DNA of 64,000 bases, taken from NCBI RefSeq assembly GCF_030819175.1, contig NZ_JAUTBJ010000002.1, forward strand, positions 3,743,001-3,807,000, written 5' to 3'. The notes under the pieces are model-generated. The model saw only the letters and a list, made by a program, of their open reading frames with translations, had not been told where the DNA came from and did not search any database. Positions 20,749 to 30,260 of this stretch are shown here, one piece after another. The translations under genes and the position numbers were made by a program. The stretch's first letter is position 1. Each line of letters starts with the position of its first letter. This stretch comes from Sphingomonas sp. SORGH_AS_0879 (GTDB lineage: Bacteria; Pseudomonadota; Alphaproteobacteria; Sphingomonadales; Sphingomonadaceae).

Positions 20749-21207
20749 ATGAAACTTGGGATACTTTTGCACTTGGTGGGCCTGAACCGGAACACCTTCA
20801 ACACCATGAACCGGCGCACGCCGCTGCGCTTCATGGAACGCAACCTTCTGGATGACCGATCCTACGACCGATACACGTTCACCCATGCAGTAGCGGTTGG
20901 ATGCGTCGTTGAGTTGATGAACGCGGGCCTGCCAGCCAACAGAGCATCAAGCGTTGTCGACGCCACGTTCGACTTCATCGACGCGGCCGTTGATGAATTT
21001 TCCAAAAATATATCAAGCAACAATTGGTGGCTGACTGTCACAAATTTTGCCGATGGAAGCTATGGATGGGCTGGCGGCCAAGAAGACGCACGCCCCCTTG
21101 GCGATCAAATGGTCCTGAGCAAGTTGACCATTAACATTGAAGCCGTTTGGCAGTCGATGTCTCAGCGGATTGGAACGACGCGCGATCCAAGCAATAAGGA
21201 TGACTGA
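20749..21207 (+). CDS. MerR-like HTH regulator of the integrase module
   Basis: A 152-residue protein whose N-terminus (MKLGILLHLVGLNRNTFNTMNRR, then FMERNLLDDRSYDRYTFTHAV) reads like a winged-helix DNA-binding domain of the MerR/excisionase type. A region without recognised motifs follows. The start at 20749 is preferred over longer in-frame starts because the domain begins there. It is less GC-rich than the core genes. It stops 2 bases before the 57-residue gene, which itself overlaps the recombinase gene, so the three form one transcription unit. It likely controls integration or excision (inference). Confidence 0.6.
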   Translation: MKLGILLHLVGLNRNTFNTMNRRTPLRFMERNLLDDRSYDRYTFTHAVAVGCVVELMNAGLPANRASSVVDATFDFIDAAVDEFSKNISSNNWWLTVTNFADGSYGWAGGQEDARPLGDQMVLSKLTINIEAVWQSMSQRIGTTRDPSNKDD

Positions 21208-21208
21208 C

Positions 21209-21382
21209 ATGAGCGATCGAGCCGTCGCCAAGCAGGCGGACCTTGAACGCACGCTGAAAGCTATGCGCAAGGCGGGCTACCCATCCGCGCGGGTTATCAT
21301 GGAGCCGGGTCGGCTTACCATTGTTGCTGGTCCATCCGAAAACCCGCCCCAAACCAACACCTGTGACGCGCTGTTCGGATGA
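21209..21382 (+). CDS. Small protein (57 aa) coupled to the recombinase
   Basis: MSDRAVAKQADLERTLKAMR is the start of a 57-residue protein ending PQTNTCDALFG. An AAGGA site lies at 21196-21200. Its stop TGA overlaps the recombinase ATG (ATGA at 21379-21382), so translation is probably coupled. Similar tiny proteins often sit directly before phage-type integrases; the function is unknown. Confidence 0.6.
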   Translation: MSDRAVAKQADLERTLKAMRKAGYPSARVIMEPGRLTIVAGPSENPPQTNTCDALFG

Positions 21383-22485
21383 AATCGAAAAAGTGGCTTC
21401 CCGCTAATGTCGGCTCCTACCCAGATCGGCACGGAAAAATCCGTTACCGCTGGCGCAAGAAGGGCTTCAAATCCTACGCGTTCAAAAGTGCGCCAGGGAC
21501 CGAAGCCTTCTTGCAGGAACTTCGCGCCTGCGAGGACGGGAGCGCAGCGCCTGCGATAGAGCCGGGTGCCGGTCGTATCAAGACGGGCACTTTTGACGAT
21601 CTTCTTTGCCGCTACTATCGCTCACCCGATTTCCTTGATCCCGGCCCTCGAACTCAGACCGTCTATCGGGGCGTTCTGGAACGCTGGCGCGCGCGGGTGG
21701 GCAAAAGTGGCAAGCGCTATGGCGAAGCCCTGGTTCGTGACCTCCATGCCCGGCATGTCGAGAAAATGCTCGCAGAGTTACTGCCACATCGAACGGCGGC
21801 AAATATGCTGCGCAAGCGTCTGTCTGCCCTGATGAAATTCGCCGTCCGGATCGATATGGCATCGACTAACCCGGTTGCGGCCACACGCCCATTTAAGGTT
21901 GAAGGCAAAGGCTTTTACACTTGGTCCGAAGAGGACATCGCGGCATACGAAGCGCGACACCCGCTCGGCACAACGGCTCGACTGGCGTTCGACCTGATGC
22001 TGTGGACCGGACAGCGTGGCGGAGACGCCCGCGTTATGGGGCCCGGCCACATACGCGAACGCCGATTGGTGGTGACGCAGGAAAAGACCGGCGTCGTGGT
22101 GTCGCTGCCGATCCTCGCACCGCTTGCCGAATCGATCCTCGCCACGCCGCTTCGCGGCCTCGTTTTCGTAATGAGTGAACACAGCCGCCCCTACACGCCC
22201 AAAGGCTTCGGCAACAAAGTGCGCCAATGGTGCGACGAAGCGGGCCTCCCCCGCTGTTCGGCCCATGGCCTGCGCAAAGCCGCCGCGCGTCGTTTCGCGG
22301 AAGCCGGTTGCTCCAATCAGCAAATCAAGGCGTGGACCGGCCATACCACCGACAGCGAGGTTGCGCGTTACACGGCTGCGGCCAATCAGCAGGTTCTTTC
22401 GGACGCCGCAGGCGAGCAGCTATTGGCTAACCTTCGCGAAAGGTTAGCCACCACAACGGATAAACCGTTGAAAGGCGGTGCATAA
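21379..22485 (+). CDS. int: Phage-type tyrosine recombinase (integrase)
   Basis: The 368-residue protein has an N-terminal arm-binding-like region, a core-binding region (about 70-165) and a C-terminal catalytic domain. The catalytic set can be placed: Arg213 in WTGQRGGD, His296 and Arg299 in HGLRK, His322 in GHTTDSEVA and the nucleophile Tyr331 in ARYT. It is complete. Such integrases mobilise genomic islands and prophages. A ~60 bp sequence beginning 10 bases after its stop recurs at 30098, which could be an attachment-site relation. The gene is translationally coupled to the preceding small gene. Confidence 0.92.
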   Translation: MKSKKWLPANVGSYPDRHGKIRYRWRKKGFKSYAFKSAPGTEAFLQELRACEDGSAAPAIEPGAGRIKTGTFDDLLCRYYRSPDFLDPGPRTQTVYRGVLERWRARVGKSGKRYGEALVRDLHARHVEKMLAELLPHRTAANMLRKRLSALMKFAVRIDMASTNPVAATRPFKVEGKGFYTWSEEDIAAYEARHPLGTTARLAFDLMLWTGQRGGDARVMGPGHIRERRLVVTQEKTGVVVSLPILAPLAESILATPLRGLVFVMSEHSRPYTPKGFGNKVRQWCDEAGLPRCSAHGLRKAAARRFAEAGCSNQQIKAWTGHTTDSEVARYTAAANQQVLSDAAGEQLLANLRERLATTTDKPLKGGA

Positions 22486-22495
22486 ATGGAAAAGC

Positions 22496-22556
22496 TGGCG
22501 CGCCCGAGATGAAAGCGATGGGCACTCAGATTGTTGGGAAATTTGGGTGGCGAGGG
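22496..22556 (+). repeat. Copy 1 of a ~60 bp direct repeat (other copy 30098-30159)
   Basis: TGGCGCGCCCGAG, then TGAAAGCGATGGGCACTC and TTGGGAAATTT, occur here just after the integrase stop. They recur in the same orientation about 7.6 kb away with roughly 88 percent identity. It is either an attachment-site duplicate or a remnant of an unidentified element. Confidence 0.65.
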
Positions 22557-22816
22557 CGGCGTGACAGCGGGCAATTGATGAGCATGGTCGGCAGGCCGCC
22601 GTCAATTACGCCCAATCCCTCAGGCATTCGCATATGATCGCTCCCGGCTAGACAGGCGCGCTGGGACAGCCGGTCTGCGCCACTCGGCTTGTTCGGGCTG
22701 AGAGACCCGATGATCCTAACCCAATAGCGTGGCGTGGGGGCTGGGTGATGCATGTCGCCCATGATGGCGCACAAAGCTGGAGCCGGCCGCTGCCATTTTC
22801 CCACCAGTGGATCAGC
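22557..22816. other. Gene-free stretch between island and GH97 gene
   Basis: Short frames exist on both strands but none has a ribosome binding site or protein-like composition. No recognisable element beyond the direct repeat at its left edge. The region follows the end of the minus-strand GH97 gene. Confidence 0.5.
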
Positions 22817-24827
22817 CTAAAGCCGTCGAAACCGGATGGCCTGCCCACCGCCGGACGCAAGATCGAGCGACAACTGGTCTCCGGCAGTCACCACCTGCTG
22901 CCGGATTGCCAGTTTTTCCGGGGCGGTGCGCCAGTCGGCGCCCGGACCGTCGGCATAGATGGTCGCCTCGTACCGCGCGCCCTTGTCCAGAAAGTCGAGC
23001 GGCACCGTCAGCGTGCGCCGCCGTGTCGCTGGTGATCGCGCCCAGATACCAGTCGGGGCTGTTCCGGTCATGCCGTGCGACGACCGCATATTCTCCGATC
23101 CGGCCCTGAAGCGTGCGACTTTGCTCCCAGTCGGTCGGAACGTCGCGGATGAAGCCGAAGGCGTCGGCATGGTCGTCATAATGTTCGGGCAGGTCGACCG
23201 CCATCTGCACCGGGCTGTACAGCACGACATACAGTGCCAACTGGTTGGCGATGGTCGAGGGCACGCGATTGTCGGGCCGCGTCGCGCGATAGTCGAAATG
23301 GACGACACCGGGCGTATAGTCGAACGGCCCCGACAACAGCCGGGTGAAGGGCAGGATGGTCATATGATCGACCGAATTGCCGCCATCGGGGCTGCCGCCA
23401 TTATATTCCTGCCCCCGCGCGCCTTCGCGGCTCATCAGGTTGGGCCAGGTACGGCGTAGGCCCGTATCCTTGACGGGCTCGTGCGGGAAGATGGCGATAT
23501 GGTGCCGCGCCGCCGCCTCGACGACCTTTTGCAGGCTCTGCACGGCATATTGGCCGTCGGGCCATTCGGTTTCGTCCAGTCGCGTGCCGACATAGCCCAG
23601 CTTGATCGAACGCACGCCGTAGCGGTCGTAATAATCCAGCGCGGGTTCCAACTGGCGGAGATAGTCCGTCACCTGTCCGCCGGTTTCGTGATGGCCGATC
23701 AGGTCCACGCCCTTGGCGCGGGCGTGGGCGGACACTTCGCCCATGTCGAAGGCGGGTTGGGCGCGGTCGAAGACGAAGCGCGAATGGCCGTTCTTCCACC
23801 ATTGGGGCACGTCCCACCCGACATTCCACCCTTCGACCAGCACGCCGGGAATGTCGTGCTTTGCTGCCCAGTCGATATAGGATTTGGCACGCGCGGTGGT
23901 CGCGCCCAGCTTCGGCCCCGGCTCCCAGGTCAGGAGGCCGGTGTGCATCGCCCAGAAGATGCCGATATATTTTTCGGGCTTCACCCAGGACACGTCGCCC
24001 AGCCGATTGGGCTCGTTGAGGTTCAGGACAATGGTCGAGTCCGCCAGATGCGCGGCGTCGGGCGCGACCATGACCACGCGCCACGGCGTCACCGCCCCGC
24101 CATGCGTCCGCGCCCGGTCGCCATTGGACCAGGGCGACAGATCGGCCTTGAGCGTCCGGCTGTTCTCCTCGGGCATCCGCAGGTTCATCGACGGGAAGTC
24201 GACCAGCGCCGCCTCATGCACCGCCATCGCCACGCCGTCCCCCTCCAGCGTCAGCGGGGTCTGCGCGGTCTGGATCGCCGACAGCGCCGAGCGGCTATAT
24301 TCATATTCGCTATATTTCTCGCGATAGGCGGGGATCGACCAGGCGCGGTAGTTCTGCGCGAAGTGGAACTCGGTTGCCTCATCGGTCACGACCAGCGGCT
24401 GCTCCGCCGCGCCGGGCAGCGTGTAGCGAAAGCCGAAGCCGTCATCGAACACGCGGAACTCGATACCCAGCTTGCGGCCGTCCGGCGCGGCGAGCGTCGC
24501 GACCAGCCCGCGATAGTTTTCGCGCATCCGTCGCCGCTCGCCCCAGGGTTGTGTCCAGGCCCGGTCGAGCGCGGTCGGGCGGCTGGAAACCAGCGTCAGC
24601 TCGTGGTCGATCGGCGCGGCATCCTTGAACCGGAAGCCCAGCCGCGACCGGTCGAGGATCGGCCTGCCGTCATAGCGGGCGCGGTACACCGCCTCGCCAT
24701 GATCCACCGCCAGATCGACCGCGATGCGGCCATCGGGCGAGGTGACCGTCTGCCACGCCTGTCCCAAGACCGGGGTCGCCGCGACCAGCGCCGCGAGCCC
24801 GACGATCATGCCCAGCCGCTTTTGCAT
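22817..24827 (-). pseudogene. GH97 family alpha-glucosidase with an apparent frameshift near its 3' end
   Basis: Glycoside hydrolase family 97 (SusB-like) releases glucose from alpha-glucans in the periplasm. A signal peptide (MQKRLGMIVGLAALVAATPV, then LGQAW) is followed by the N-terminal beta-sandwich and the catalytic barrel. Glutamates at HHETGG, FPHEPVKDTG and REGARGQEYN sit where inverting members carry calcium ligands and acid/base residues. After WYLGAITSD the frame runs into unrelated sequence. The expected C-terminal domain (LTVPLDFLDKGARYEATIYA to FRRL) continues in another frame, ending at 22817. One extra base at about 23014-23024, in a GCGCCGCCG run, explains this. The start overlaps the receptor gene's stop (TGATG). 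Real mutation and sequencing error are both possible. Confidence 0.8.
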
Positions 24828-27310
24828 CAGAAGCTGTAGGTCAGGCTGGCGCGGACACGGCGGCCGAAGATCGGGCGGCCCTGGAACGCGGTTTCCTGCA
24901 CCCCGATGATCGAGCCCGCGCGCGGATTGCCCTCGGTCAGGCCCACCTCGTTGAACAGGTTGGTCGCGACCACCTGCGCCTGGAGCGCATCGGTGACCTT
25001 CCAGTTCGCGCCCAACCGCACCTCGGTATAGCTGGGCAGGACGATGGTGTTCGCCACATCGACATAGCGCTTGCCGGTATAGGCCGCCTCGCCGAAGATG
25101 TTCACCCGGTCGGCCAGCAGGTGCAGCGTCGGGCGGATCGAGGCCTGGACCTGCGGCTGGCGGACGATCTGGTTGCCGCTGAAGTCGAACGGTCCGCTCG
25201 CATCCTGTCCGGCGAAGCTCGTATAACTGATCTTCTGGTAATTGCCGCTCGCCGCCAGTTCGAAAAAGTCGACCGGGCGCAGCGAGACTTCGACCTCGAC
25301 CCCCTTGGACTCCGCCGCCGCCGTCTGGTTGATCGTCTGCGCTTGGCCGTTCGGCCCCGCCACGATCGTCTGGAAAGCGATGTTCGGGAATTTGTTGTAG
25401 AACAAGGTGACGAAAGCCGAGAAGGGCCGGGTCGCATATTTCAGTCCGCCCTCGACCAGGTCGATGCGGTTCTCGACCGGCACGCCGCCGAACCACTGGA
25501 CGAATTCCGGCGTGACGCGGAAGCTGCGGCTGTAGCGGGCGAAGGCGGCGACGCGCTGGCTGAACTCGTAATTCGCGCCCGCCGAAAAGGCCCATTGGCC
25601 GGTCTTGAACCGATAGGGCGTATTCGCGCCGGTGAAGACCAGCACATTGTCGTCGGCGACCGTCGTCGCATCGCCCAGATTGGCGCGGGCCGTCTGCGCG
25701 ATCGTGCCTTCTTTCGCCACATGGTGATAGCGTGCGCCCAGATCGATGCGAAGCGCCTCGGTCACCTGCCACGCATCGGTCATGTAGAAGGCGTTGATCG
25801 TCACCTTGTCACGAAAACGCTGGAGGTTGCTGTGCAGGTTGAGCAGGCCGTTCTTGGTCAAGGCCGCCGTCTGCTGCCCCGCCGCGTTCAGTCCGACCAC
25901 ATCGAAATAGCGCGGGCGGTTGATCGCCTCGACCAGGATGTCGTTCCAGTTCCAGTTCTGCGTCTGCTTGAAATGGCTGAAATAATAGCCTGCGGTCAGG
26001 GTATGGCGACCGATGCCGGTGTCGAGCTTCTTGGTGACGCTCAGGTCGTTGATCACATTCTCGACATTGACGACCGTGTTGAAGATGCTCTGCGTCAGCG
26101 CCAGCTGATTGCCGAGCGCAGAGGCGGCAACGGTCTGGCCGTTACTGGCGTCGCGATAGACGGCGGACACGGTGTCGGGCCGCGCGGCCTGCAACCGGGT
26201 CAGGGCGCTTGTCAGAAAGCCCTGCGACGTCGTGATACCCGAGCTGAACAGCCCGTTAAAGTCCACCGTGCCGGTCGTGTAACGCGCGCGGTCGTTGATC
26301 TCCCAGCCATCGCCCAGCGGCTTGTTGAAGATCGCGGTGAAGGTATCGGTGTCGGTATGGATGCCCTGGGTCAGGTCCACCCGCTTGTTGAACGCCCCGC
26401 TGCCATCGGGCACGGTCAGCCGCGCGAACGCCGTGTTGACCAGCGTGCCGGTGCCCGCGTCCAGGCCGGGCAGGCCCTGGGACGGGCTGGCCAGCGGGAT
26501 GGCGGTGTAGAAGATGTTCTTGTCGTCCAACTTGCGATAGCTGACGAACAGCGAGCCGGTGTCGGCAAAGTCATATTGCAGGCCGACGCGGAACTGCCCG
26601 CCCTGGTTGCCGGTGAAGCCGGGGTTCCGCAGGCCGTTATCCTCGCGGTAGAAGCCGCCGATCACAAAGGACAGCCGATCGCTCAGCGGGCCGGAGACGT
26701 TGGCGTCCATCCGGTAATGATCCCAGTCGCCGACCTCGCCCTTCACCATGCCCTGCAACGTGCGGGTCGGCCGCTTGGTCAGGACATTGACGACGCCGCC
26801 CGGCGCGTTGGACGCGGTGATCGACGCCGAGCCGCCGCGAACGATCTGGAGCGAGTCGATGGTGCCGTCGACGCGGAAGAATTCGTCGGCATTGGTGAAG
26901 GCGCCCGCACCCTCCTCCCAGACCGGCAGGCCGTCCTCCAGTAGCGGGAGATAGCGGTAATTGTCCGCCGGAAGTCCGCGCGAATAGACATTGTTGCCGA
27001 CCTCGCCGCCCGAACTTTCGACATAGATGCCCGGTGTCGAGGCGATCAGGTCGGCAATGCCCAGCGGGGCCTTTTGCGCGATCGCCTGCGGATCGATGGT
27101 GGTGATGGCGTAGGACGTCTCGAACTTGCGGGTCCCGGTGCGGGTGCCGGTGACGATGATCTCGTTCAGGCCCAGGTCATCGGCCTGCGCCGCCTCGGTC
27201 GCGGGATCGGCCTTTGCCTCGGCGGCCGGTGGGGCGGATTGCGCCAGCAGGGGGGCGACGGGCACCATCCCTGCAACCGAAGCCATCAACGCCAAGCGAC
27301 ATCCACGCAT
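24827..27310 (-). CDS. TonB-dependent receptor of the alpha-glucan locus
   Basis: An outer-membrane receptor of 827 residues. The signal peptide ends near LLAQ and is followed by the TonB-box-like NEIIVTGTRTGT. The plug domain contains IADLIASTPGIYVESSGGEV and the conserved RGGSASITASNAPGGVVNVL. The long beta-barrel finishes with FGRRVRASLTYSF, with the terminal phenylalanine required for barrel assembly. GGAGGGG precedes the ATG. It is the first gene after a LacI-type operator and is translationally coupled to GH97. Its probable substrate is therefore a maltodextrin or other alpha-glucoside (inference from context). Confidence 0.92.
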   Translation of the reverse strand: MRGCRLALMASVAGMVPVAPLLAQSAPPAAEAKADPATEAAQADDLGLNEIIVTGTRTGTRKFETSYAITTIDPQAIAQKAPLGIADLIASTPGIYVESSGGEVGNNVYSRGLPADNYRYLPLLEDGLPVWEEGAGAFTNADEFFRVDGTIDSLQIVRGGSASITASNAPGGVVNVLTKRPTRTLQGMVKGEVGDWDHYRMDANVSGPLSDRLSFVIGGFYREDNGLRNPGFTGNQGGQFRVGLQYDFADTGSLFVSYRKLDDKNIFYTAIPLASPSQGLPGLDAGTGTLVNTAFARLTVPDGSGAFNKRVDLTQGIHTDTDTFTAIFNKPLGDGWEINDRARYTTGTVDFNGLFSSGITTSQGFLTSALTRLQAARPDTVSAVYRDASNGQTVAASALGNQLALTQSIFNTVVNVENVINDLSVTKKLDTGIGRHTLTAGYYFSHFKQTQNWNWNDILVEAINRPRYFDVVGLNAAGQQTAALTKNGLLNLHSNLQRFRDKVTINAFYMTDAWQVTEALRIDLGARYHHVAKEGTIAQTARANLGDATTVADDNVLVFTGANTPYRFKTGQWAFSAGANYEFSQRVAAFARYSRSFRVTPEFVQWFGGVPVENRIDLVEGGLKYATRPFSAFVTLFYNKFPNIAFQTIVAGPNGQAQTINQTAAAESKGVEVEVSLRPVDFFELAASGNYQKISYTSFAGQDASGPFDFSGNQIVRQPQVQASIRPTLHLLADRVNIFGEAAYTGKRYVDVANTIVLPSYTEVRLGANWKVTDALQAQVVATNLFNEVGLTEGNPRAGSIIGVQETAFQGRPIFGRRVRASLTYSF

Positions 27311-27395
27311 GATAATCCCCTCCAAGACGCCTCTGACGGGCGGTCCACCTGATGAGGGAAAAATGAGGTCGCGCGCAAAATTATGCAATGCGTAT

Positions 27396-27411
27396 TTGCA
27401 AACGATTGCAA
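27396..27411. promoter_or_regulatory. LacI-family operator before the TonB receptor gene
   Basis: TTGCAAACGATTGCAA is a 16 bp near-palindrome about a central CG with one mismatched pair, the form typical of LacI/GalR operators. It sits about 85 bases before the receptor start, and a lacI gene lies next door on the same strand. Another TGCAATGCG half-site-like word is nearby at about 27384. Confidence 0.7.
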
Positions 27412-27507
27412 TTTACATGAAATTGCTGGGCGTCATGTAGATAAGTTGCTTTTTTTCTGTGCCTTGCTGAACCCGCTGGACATTATTTTGCACGAGATCG
27501 GCGCCTT

Positions 27508-28557
27508 TTAGCGGCCGCAGGATTCGCGAATCACAAGGTCGGTCGGCAACCGCTCCGACTTGGCGCGATGGCCGTCGATGATGCGCAGCAGCTTTGAGAC
27601 CAGGAGATTGCCCGCCTTGATGACATCCTGCCGGATGGTCGTCAGCCCCGGCGTCGACAGCGCCGCCGCGTCGATATCGTCATAGCCGATCACCGCCACA
27701 TCCTCGGGCACGCGCAGGCCGCGCTGGCGCAGCGTCTGGATCGCGCCGAGCGCCACCAGGTCGGAGGCCGCGACGATCGCGTCGAACGCGATGCCCCGCT
27801 CCAGCAGATTGTCGACCGCCTCCGCCCCCTCGAACCGCCCGGCGGTCGGCGTCTGGACCATGGCGGGATCGAACGCCACGCCGTGTGCCGCCAGCGCTGC
27901 GCGATAGCCGTCCAACCGGATCGCGATCTGCGAAAAGGGCGTGCGGGCCGCCGCAATCGGCGGCATCGCGCCGATAAAGGCAATGCGCCGCCGCCCTTTG
28001 CGCAGCAGATGCGCGGTCGCCTGGAATCCGCCCTCAAGATTGTCGCTGCCGATTGAGCAATAGCTTTGCCCCGCCACCTCGACCCCCCAGGCGACCAGCG
28101 GCTTGCCCATATCCGCATAGCGGTTGAGCGTGTCGTGGAACTGCGATTGGCCCAGGAAAATCGTACCCGCATAAGCGCTCTGGTCCAGGAACTGACCCAG
28201 CGTCGCATCGTCATAGGGCGTCTGCCACACGATCGACACGTCGCGCCGCCGCTCGCGCAAGGCGGTGCCGATCCCGCCGATCAGCGCCAGTTCGAACGGA
28301 TTGGCAAGCTGGCTGCCATGCGCGGTCGCGACCGGCACGACGAGGCAGATCTGCTCCGACAGCGACGGCACGGCGCGGCGTATCTTTTGCGGCACATGAA
28401 CATAACCCAGCCTTTCGGCGGTGCTCAGCACCCGCTCGCGCGTCTCCTCGCTGATCGCGCTATGCCCGGTCAGCACCCGCGATACGGTCGCGACCGACAC
28501 GCCGGTTTCCGCCGCGATCCCGCCCAGCGTCGGCCCACCCCGTTTCACCCGCGCCAT
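27508..28557 (-). CDS. LacI family transcriptional regulator
   Basis: The 349-residue repressor has the LacI HTH and hinge (PTLGGIAAETGVSVATVSRV, LTGHSAISEETRERVLSTAERLGY). A periplasmic-binding-like effector domain follows (IAFIGAMPPI; FDAIVAASDLVALGAIQTLR; VAVIGYDDIDAAALSTPGLTTIR). The start at 28557 begins MARVKRGG. It lies between the receptor and transporter genes, all on the minus strand. The operator at 27396 is its likely target, and a maltose-type sugar the likely inducer (inference). Confidence 0.92.
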   Translation of the reverse strand: MARVKRGGPTLGGIAAETGVSVATVSRVLTGHSAISEETRERVLSTAERLGYVHVPQKIRRAVPSLSEQICLVVPVATAHGSQLANPFELALIGGIGTALRERRRDVSIVWQTPYDDATLGQFLDQSAYAGTIFLGQSQFHDTLNRYADMGKPLVAWGVEVAGQSYCSIGSDNLEGGFQATAHLLRKGRRRIAFIGAMPPIAAARTPFSQIAIRLDGYRAALAAHGVAFDPAMVQTPTAGRFEGAEAVDNLLERGIAFDAIVAASDLVALGAIQTLRQRGLRVPEDVAVIGYDDIDAAALSTPGLTTIRQDVIKAGNLLVSKLLRIIDGHRAKSERLPTDLVIRESCGR

Positions 28558-28586
28558 GATCGACCCGATATTTGCATTACCTTGCA

Positions 28587-29867
28587 CTAGGCCAAGGCGG
28601 TGTCCGCGTCCATGGTCGACAGACATAGACTCAGCACCGCCCCGATCGCCATCAACCCGCCCGCCAGGGGCAGGACGGGCCAGGCCATGCCGCACAGTCC
28701 GTGCGCGATGACCCATCCCATGCTCAGCCCCGCAACCAGCTGTGGCACGACGATGAAGATGTTCATGACGCCGATGAACATGCCCGCCGTCGCGCTGGGC
28801 ACCGCTCGCCCGGCCAGCACGAAGGGCGCGCTCAGGATCGAGGCATAGGCGATGCCGATCAGCACCGCACAACCGACCAGTCCGGCGGGATGCGCGACCA
28901 GCGCCACGCCCGCCAGCCCGAGCGCGCCCGCCGCCAGCGCCGCCGCATGGACCCGCGTCACCCCGAACCGCCGGAACAGCCCCGGCAGCAGAAAGGCGAA
29001 CAGCCCGGCCACCCCGTTATAGGTCCCGAACAGAATTCCGACAAAATCCGCCCCCCGCGCATAGGCGGCATCAAAGGGCGAGGTCGCGCCGTAAAGCTGC
29101 GCCGCGACCACCGGCGTGGCGTAGACCCAGAGCAGATACAGCCCGAACCAGCTGAGAAACTGGATGGCCGCCACCGGACGCAGCGCCTGCCGGAGTGTGG
29201 CGAATTCGGCCCGGCGGCCAGGCCTCGCCGACGGATCATGCTGCGGCGCTTTGGTGGCGGCCGGTTCGCGCACCCGCGCCACCGTCCAGCCGACTGCCAG
29301 CGCCACTGCCAGCGCCGCCGCCAGGAACGCCACCCGGATCGACGGCGCGGTCTGGCCCGGCTGGGCGACGTTCGACCAGCCGCCCCAGGCGAGCAGGATC
29401 GGCGCACAGGCCCCGGCCAGCGCCCCCAGCCCGATAAAGACGGTCTGCATGGCGTAGCCGCCCGCCTGATCCTCGGGCGACAATGTGTCGGCGACCAGCG
29501 CGCGATAGGGTGCGTGGAGTGCATTCATCGCGGCCTCCAGTCCCCAGACCGCCGCCACGGCCACCACCAGCGACGTCGCCATCGGCAAGGCGGCCAGCGC
29601 GGCGATCACCAGCAGGGCCGATACCAGGATATAGGGCCGCCGCCGCCCGAACCGACCGCCATGACGATCGCTGATCGCGCCGACGACCGGCTGCACCAGC
29701 AAGCCCGTCACCGGCCCGGCCAGCCACAGGATCGCGAGTTGATCGACCGAGGCCCCAAGCCCCTGGAACACCCGGCTCAGGCTGGCGCTCTGGATACCAA
29801 ATGCGATCTGCAACCCGAGATAGCCGACGCTGAGGTCTAGTCCCTTGATGCGCTTCGATGATCCCAT
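28587..29867 (-). CDS. MFS sugar transporter (GPH/sucrose-maltose symporter type)
   Basis: The 426-residue inner-membrane protein has about twelve hydrophobic segments. It shows the MFS loop 2-3 signature (GAISDRHGGRFGRRRPYIL) and the conserved PYRALVADTLSPEDQ motif typical of the plant-sucrose / bacterial maltose transporter branch. It begins MGSSKRIKGLDLSVGYLGLQ. Together with GH97, the TonB receptor and LacI it forms a plausible uptake route for maltose or maltooligosaccharides: outer-membrane import, periplasmic hydrolysis, inner-membrane symport. The Shine-Dalgarno is weak, so the start could be slightly different. Confidence 0.88.
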   Translation of the reverse strand: MGSSKRIKGLDLSVGYLGLQIAFGIQSASLSRVFQGLGASVDQLAILWLAGPVTGLLVQPVVGAISDRHGGRFGRRRPYILVSALLVIAALAALPMATSLVVAVAAVWGLEAAMNALHAPYRALVADTLSPEDQAGGYAMQTVFIGLGALAGACAPILLAWGGWSNVAQPGQTAPSIRVAFLAAALAVALAVGWTVARVREPAATKAPQHDPSARPGRRAEFATLRQALRPVAAIQFLSWFGLYLLWVYATPVVAAQLYGATSPFDAAYARGADFVGILFGTYNGVAGLFAFLLPGLFRRFGVTRVHAAALAAGALGLAGVALVAHPAGLVGCAVLIGIAYASILSAPFVLAGRAVPSATAGMFIGVMNIFIVVPQLVAGLSMGWVIAHGLCGMAWPVLPLAGGLMAIGAVLSLCLSTMDADTALA

Positions 29868-30097
29868 TATTCAGGCCATCCACGACTTCGCCTGCCAGCT
29901 CAAGGCGTTCGGCGATCGCATGCTCTGCGAATCCATGGTCGAAATCCGGCCATCAGGGTCAGGCCGCTTCATCCACAAGCCGATCCAACAGCCTGCGGGA
30001 CTGAAGACCTGGCGTCCAATACTGTCACGATGTCGGGTGCCCATCGCTATCCGGCGGACCGCGATGCAACACACGCATATCCGGCGCTTTTTCAAAA

Positions 30098-30159
30098 TGG
30101 CGCGCCCGAGGTGAAAGCGATGGGCACTCCGATCATTGGGAAATTTTGGTGCCGAGGGG
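30098..30159 (+). repeat. Copy 2 of the ~60 bp direct repeat
   Basis: Same orientation as 22496-22556. It shares TGGCGCGCCCGAG and TGAAAGCGATGGGCACTC exactly, with scattered substitutions after that (GATCATTGGGAAATTTTGG here, GATTGTTGGGAAATTTGGG there). The two copies bracket the alpha-glucan locus. Confidence 0.65.
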
Positions 30160-30260
30160 AGGTTAGCGGTAATTTTGCGCCATAGTTTCAGTCGATCGGG
30201 CGCTGATGATGCGACGTCAAAATCCTTGGCTCGTTCATGTTACTGGGTATCAAGGCGAGG

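Noticed and set aside
22526..22804. A 92-residue minus-strand frame between the integrase and GH97
   Set aside because: No ribosome binding site, irregular composition, and it overlaps the direct repeat; judged fortuitous.
24828..25772. An upstream extension of the GH97 frame into the receptor gene
   Set aside because: The signal peptide at MQKRLGMIVG fixes the true start at 24827; the extension is out-of-frame receptor sequence.
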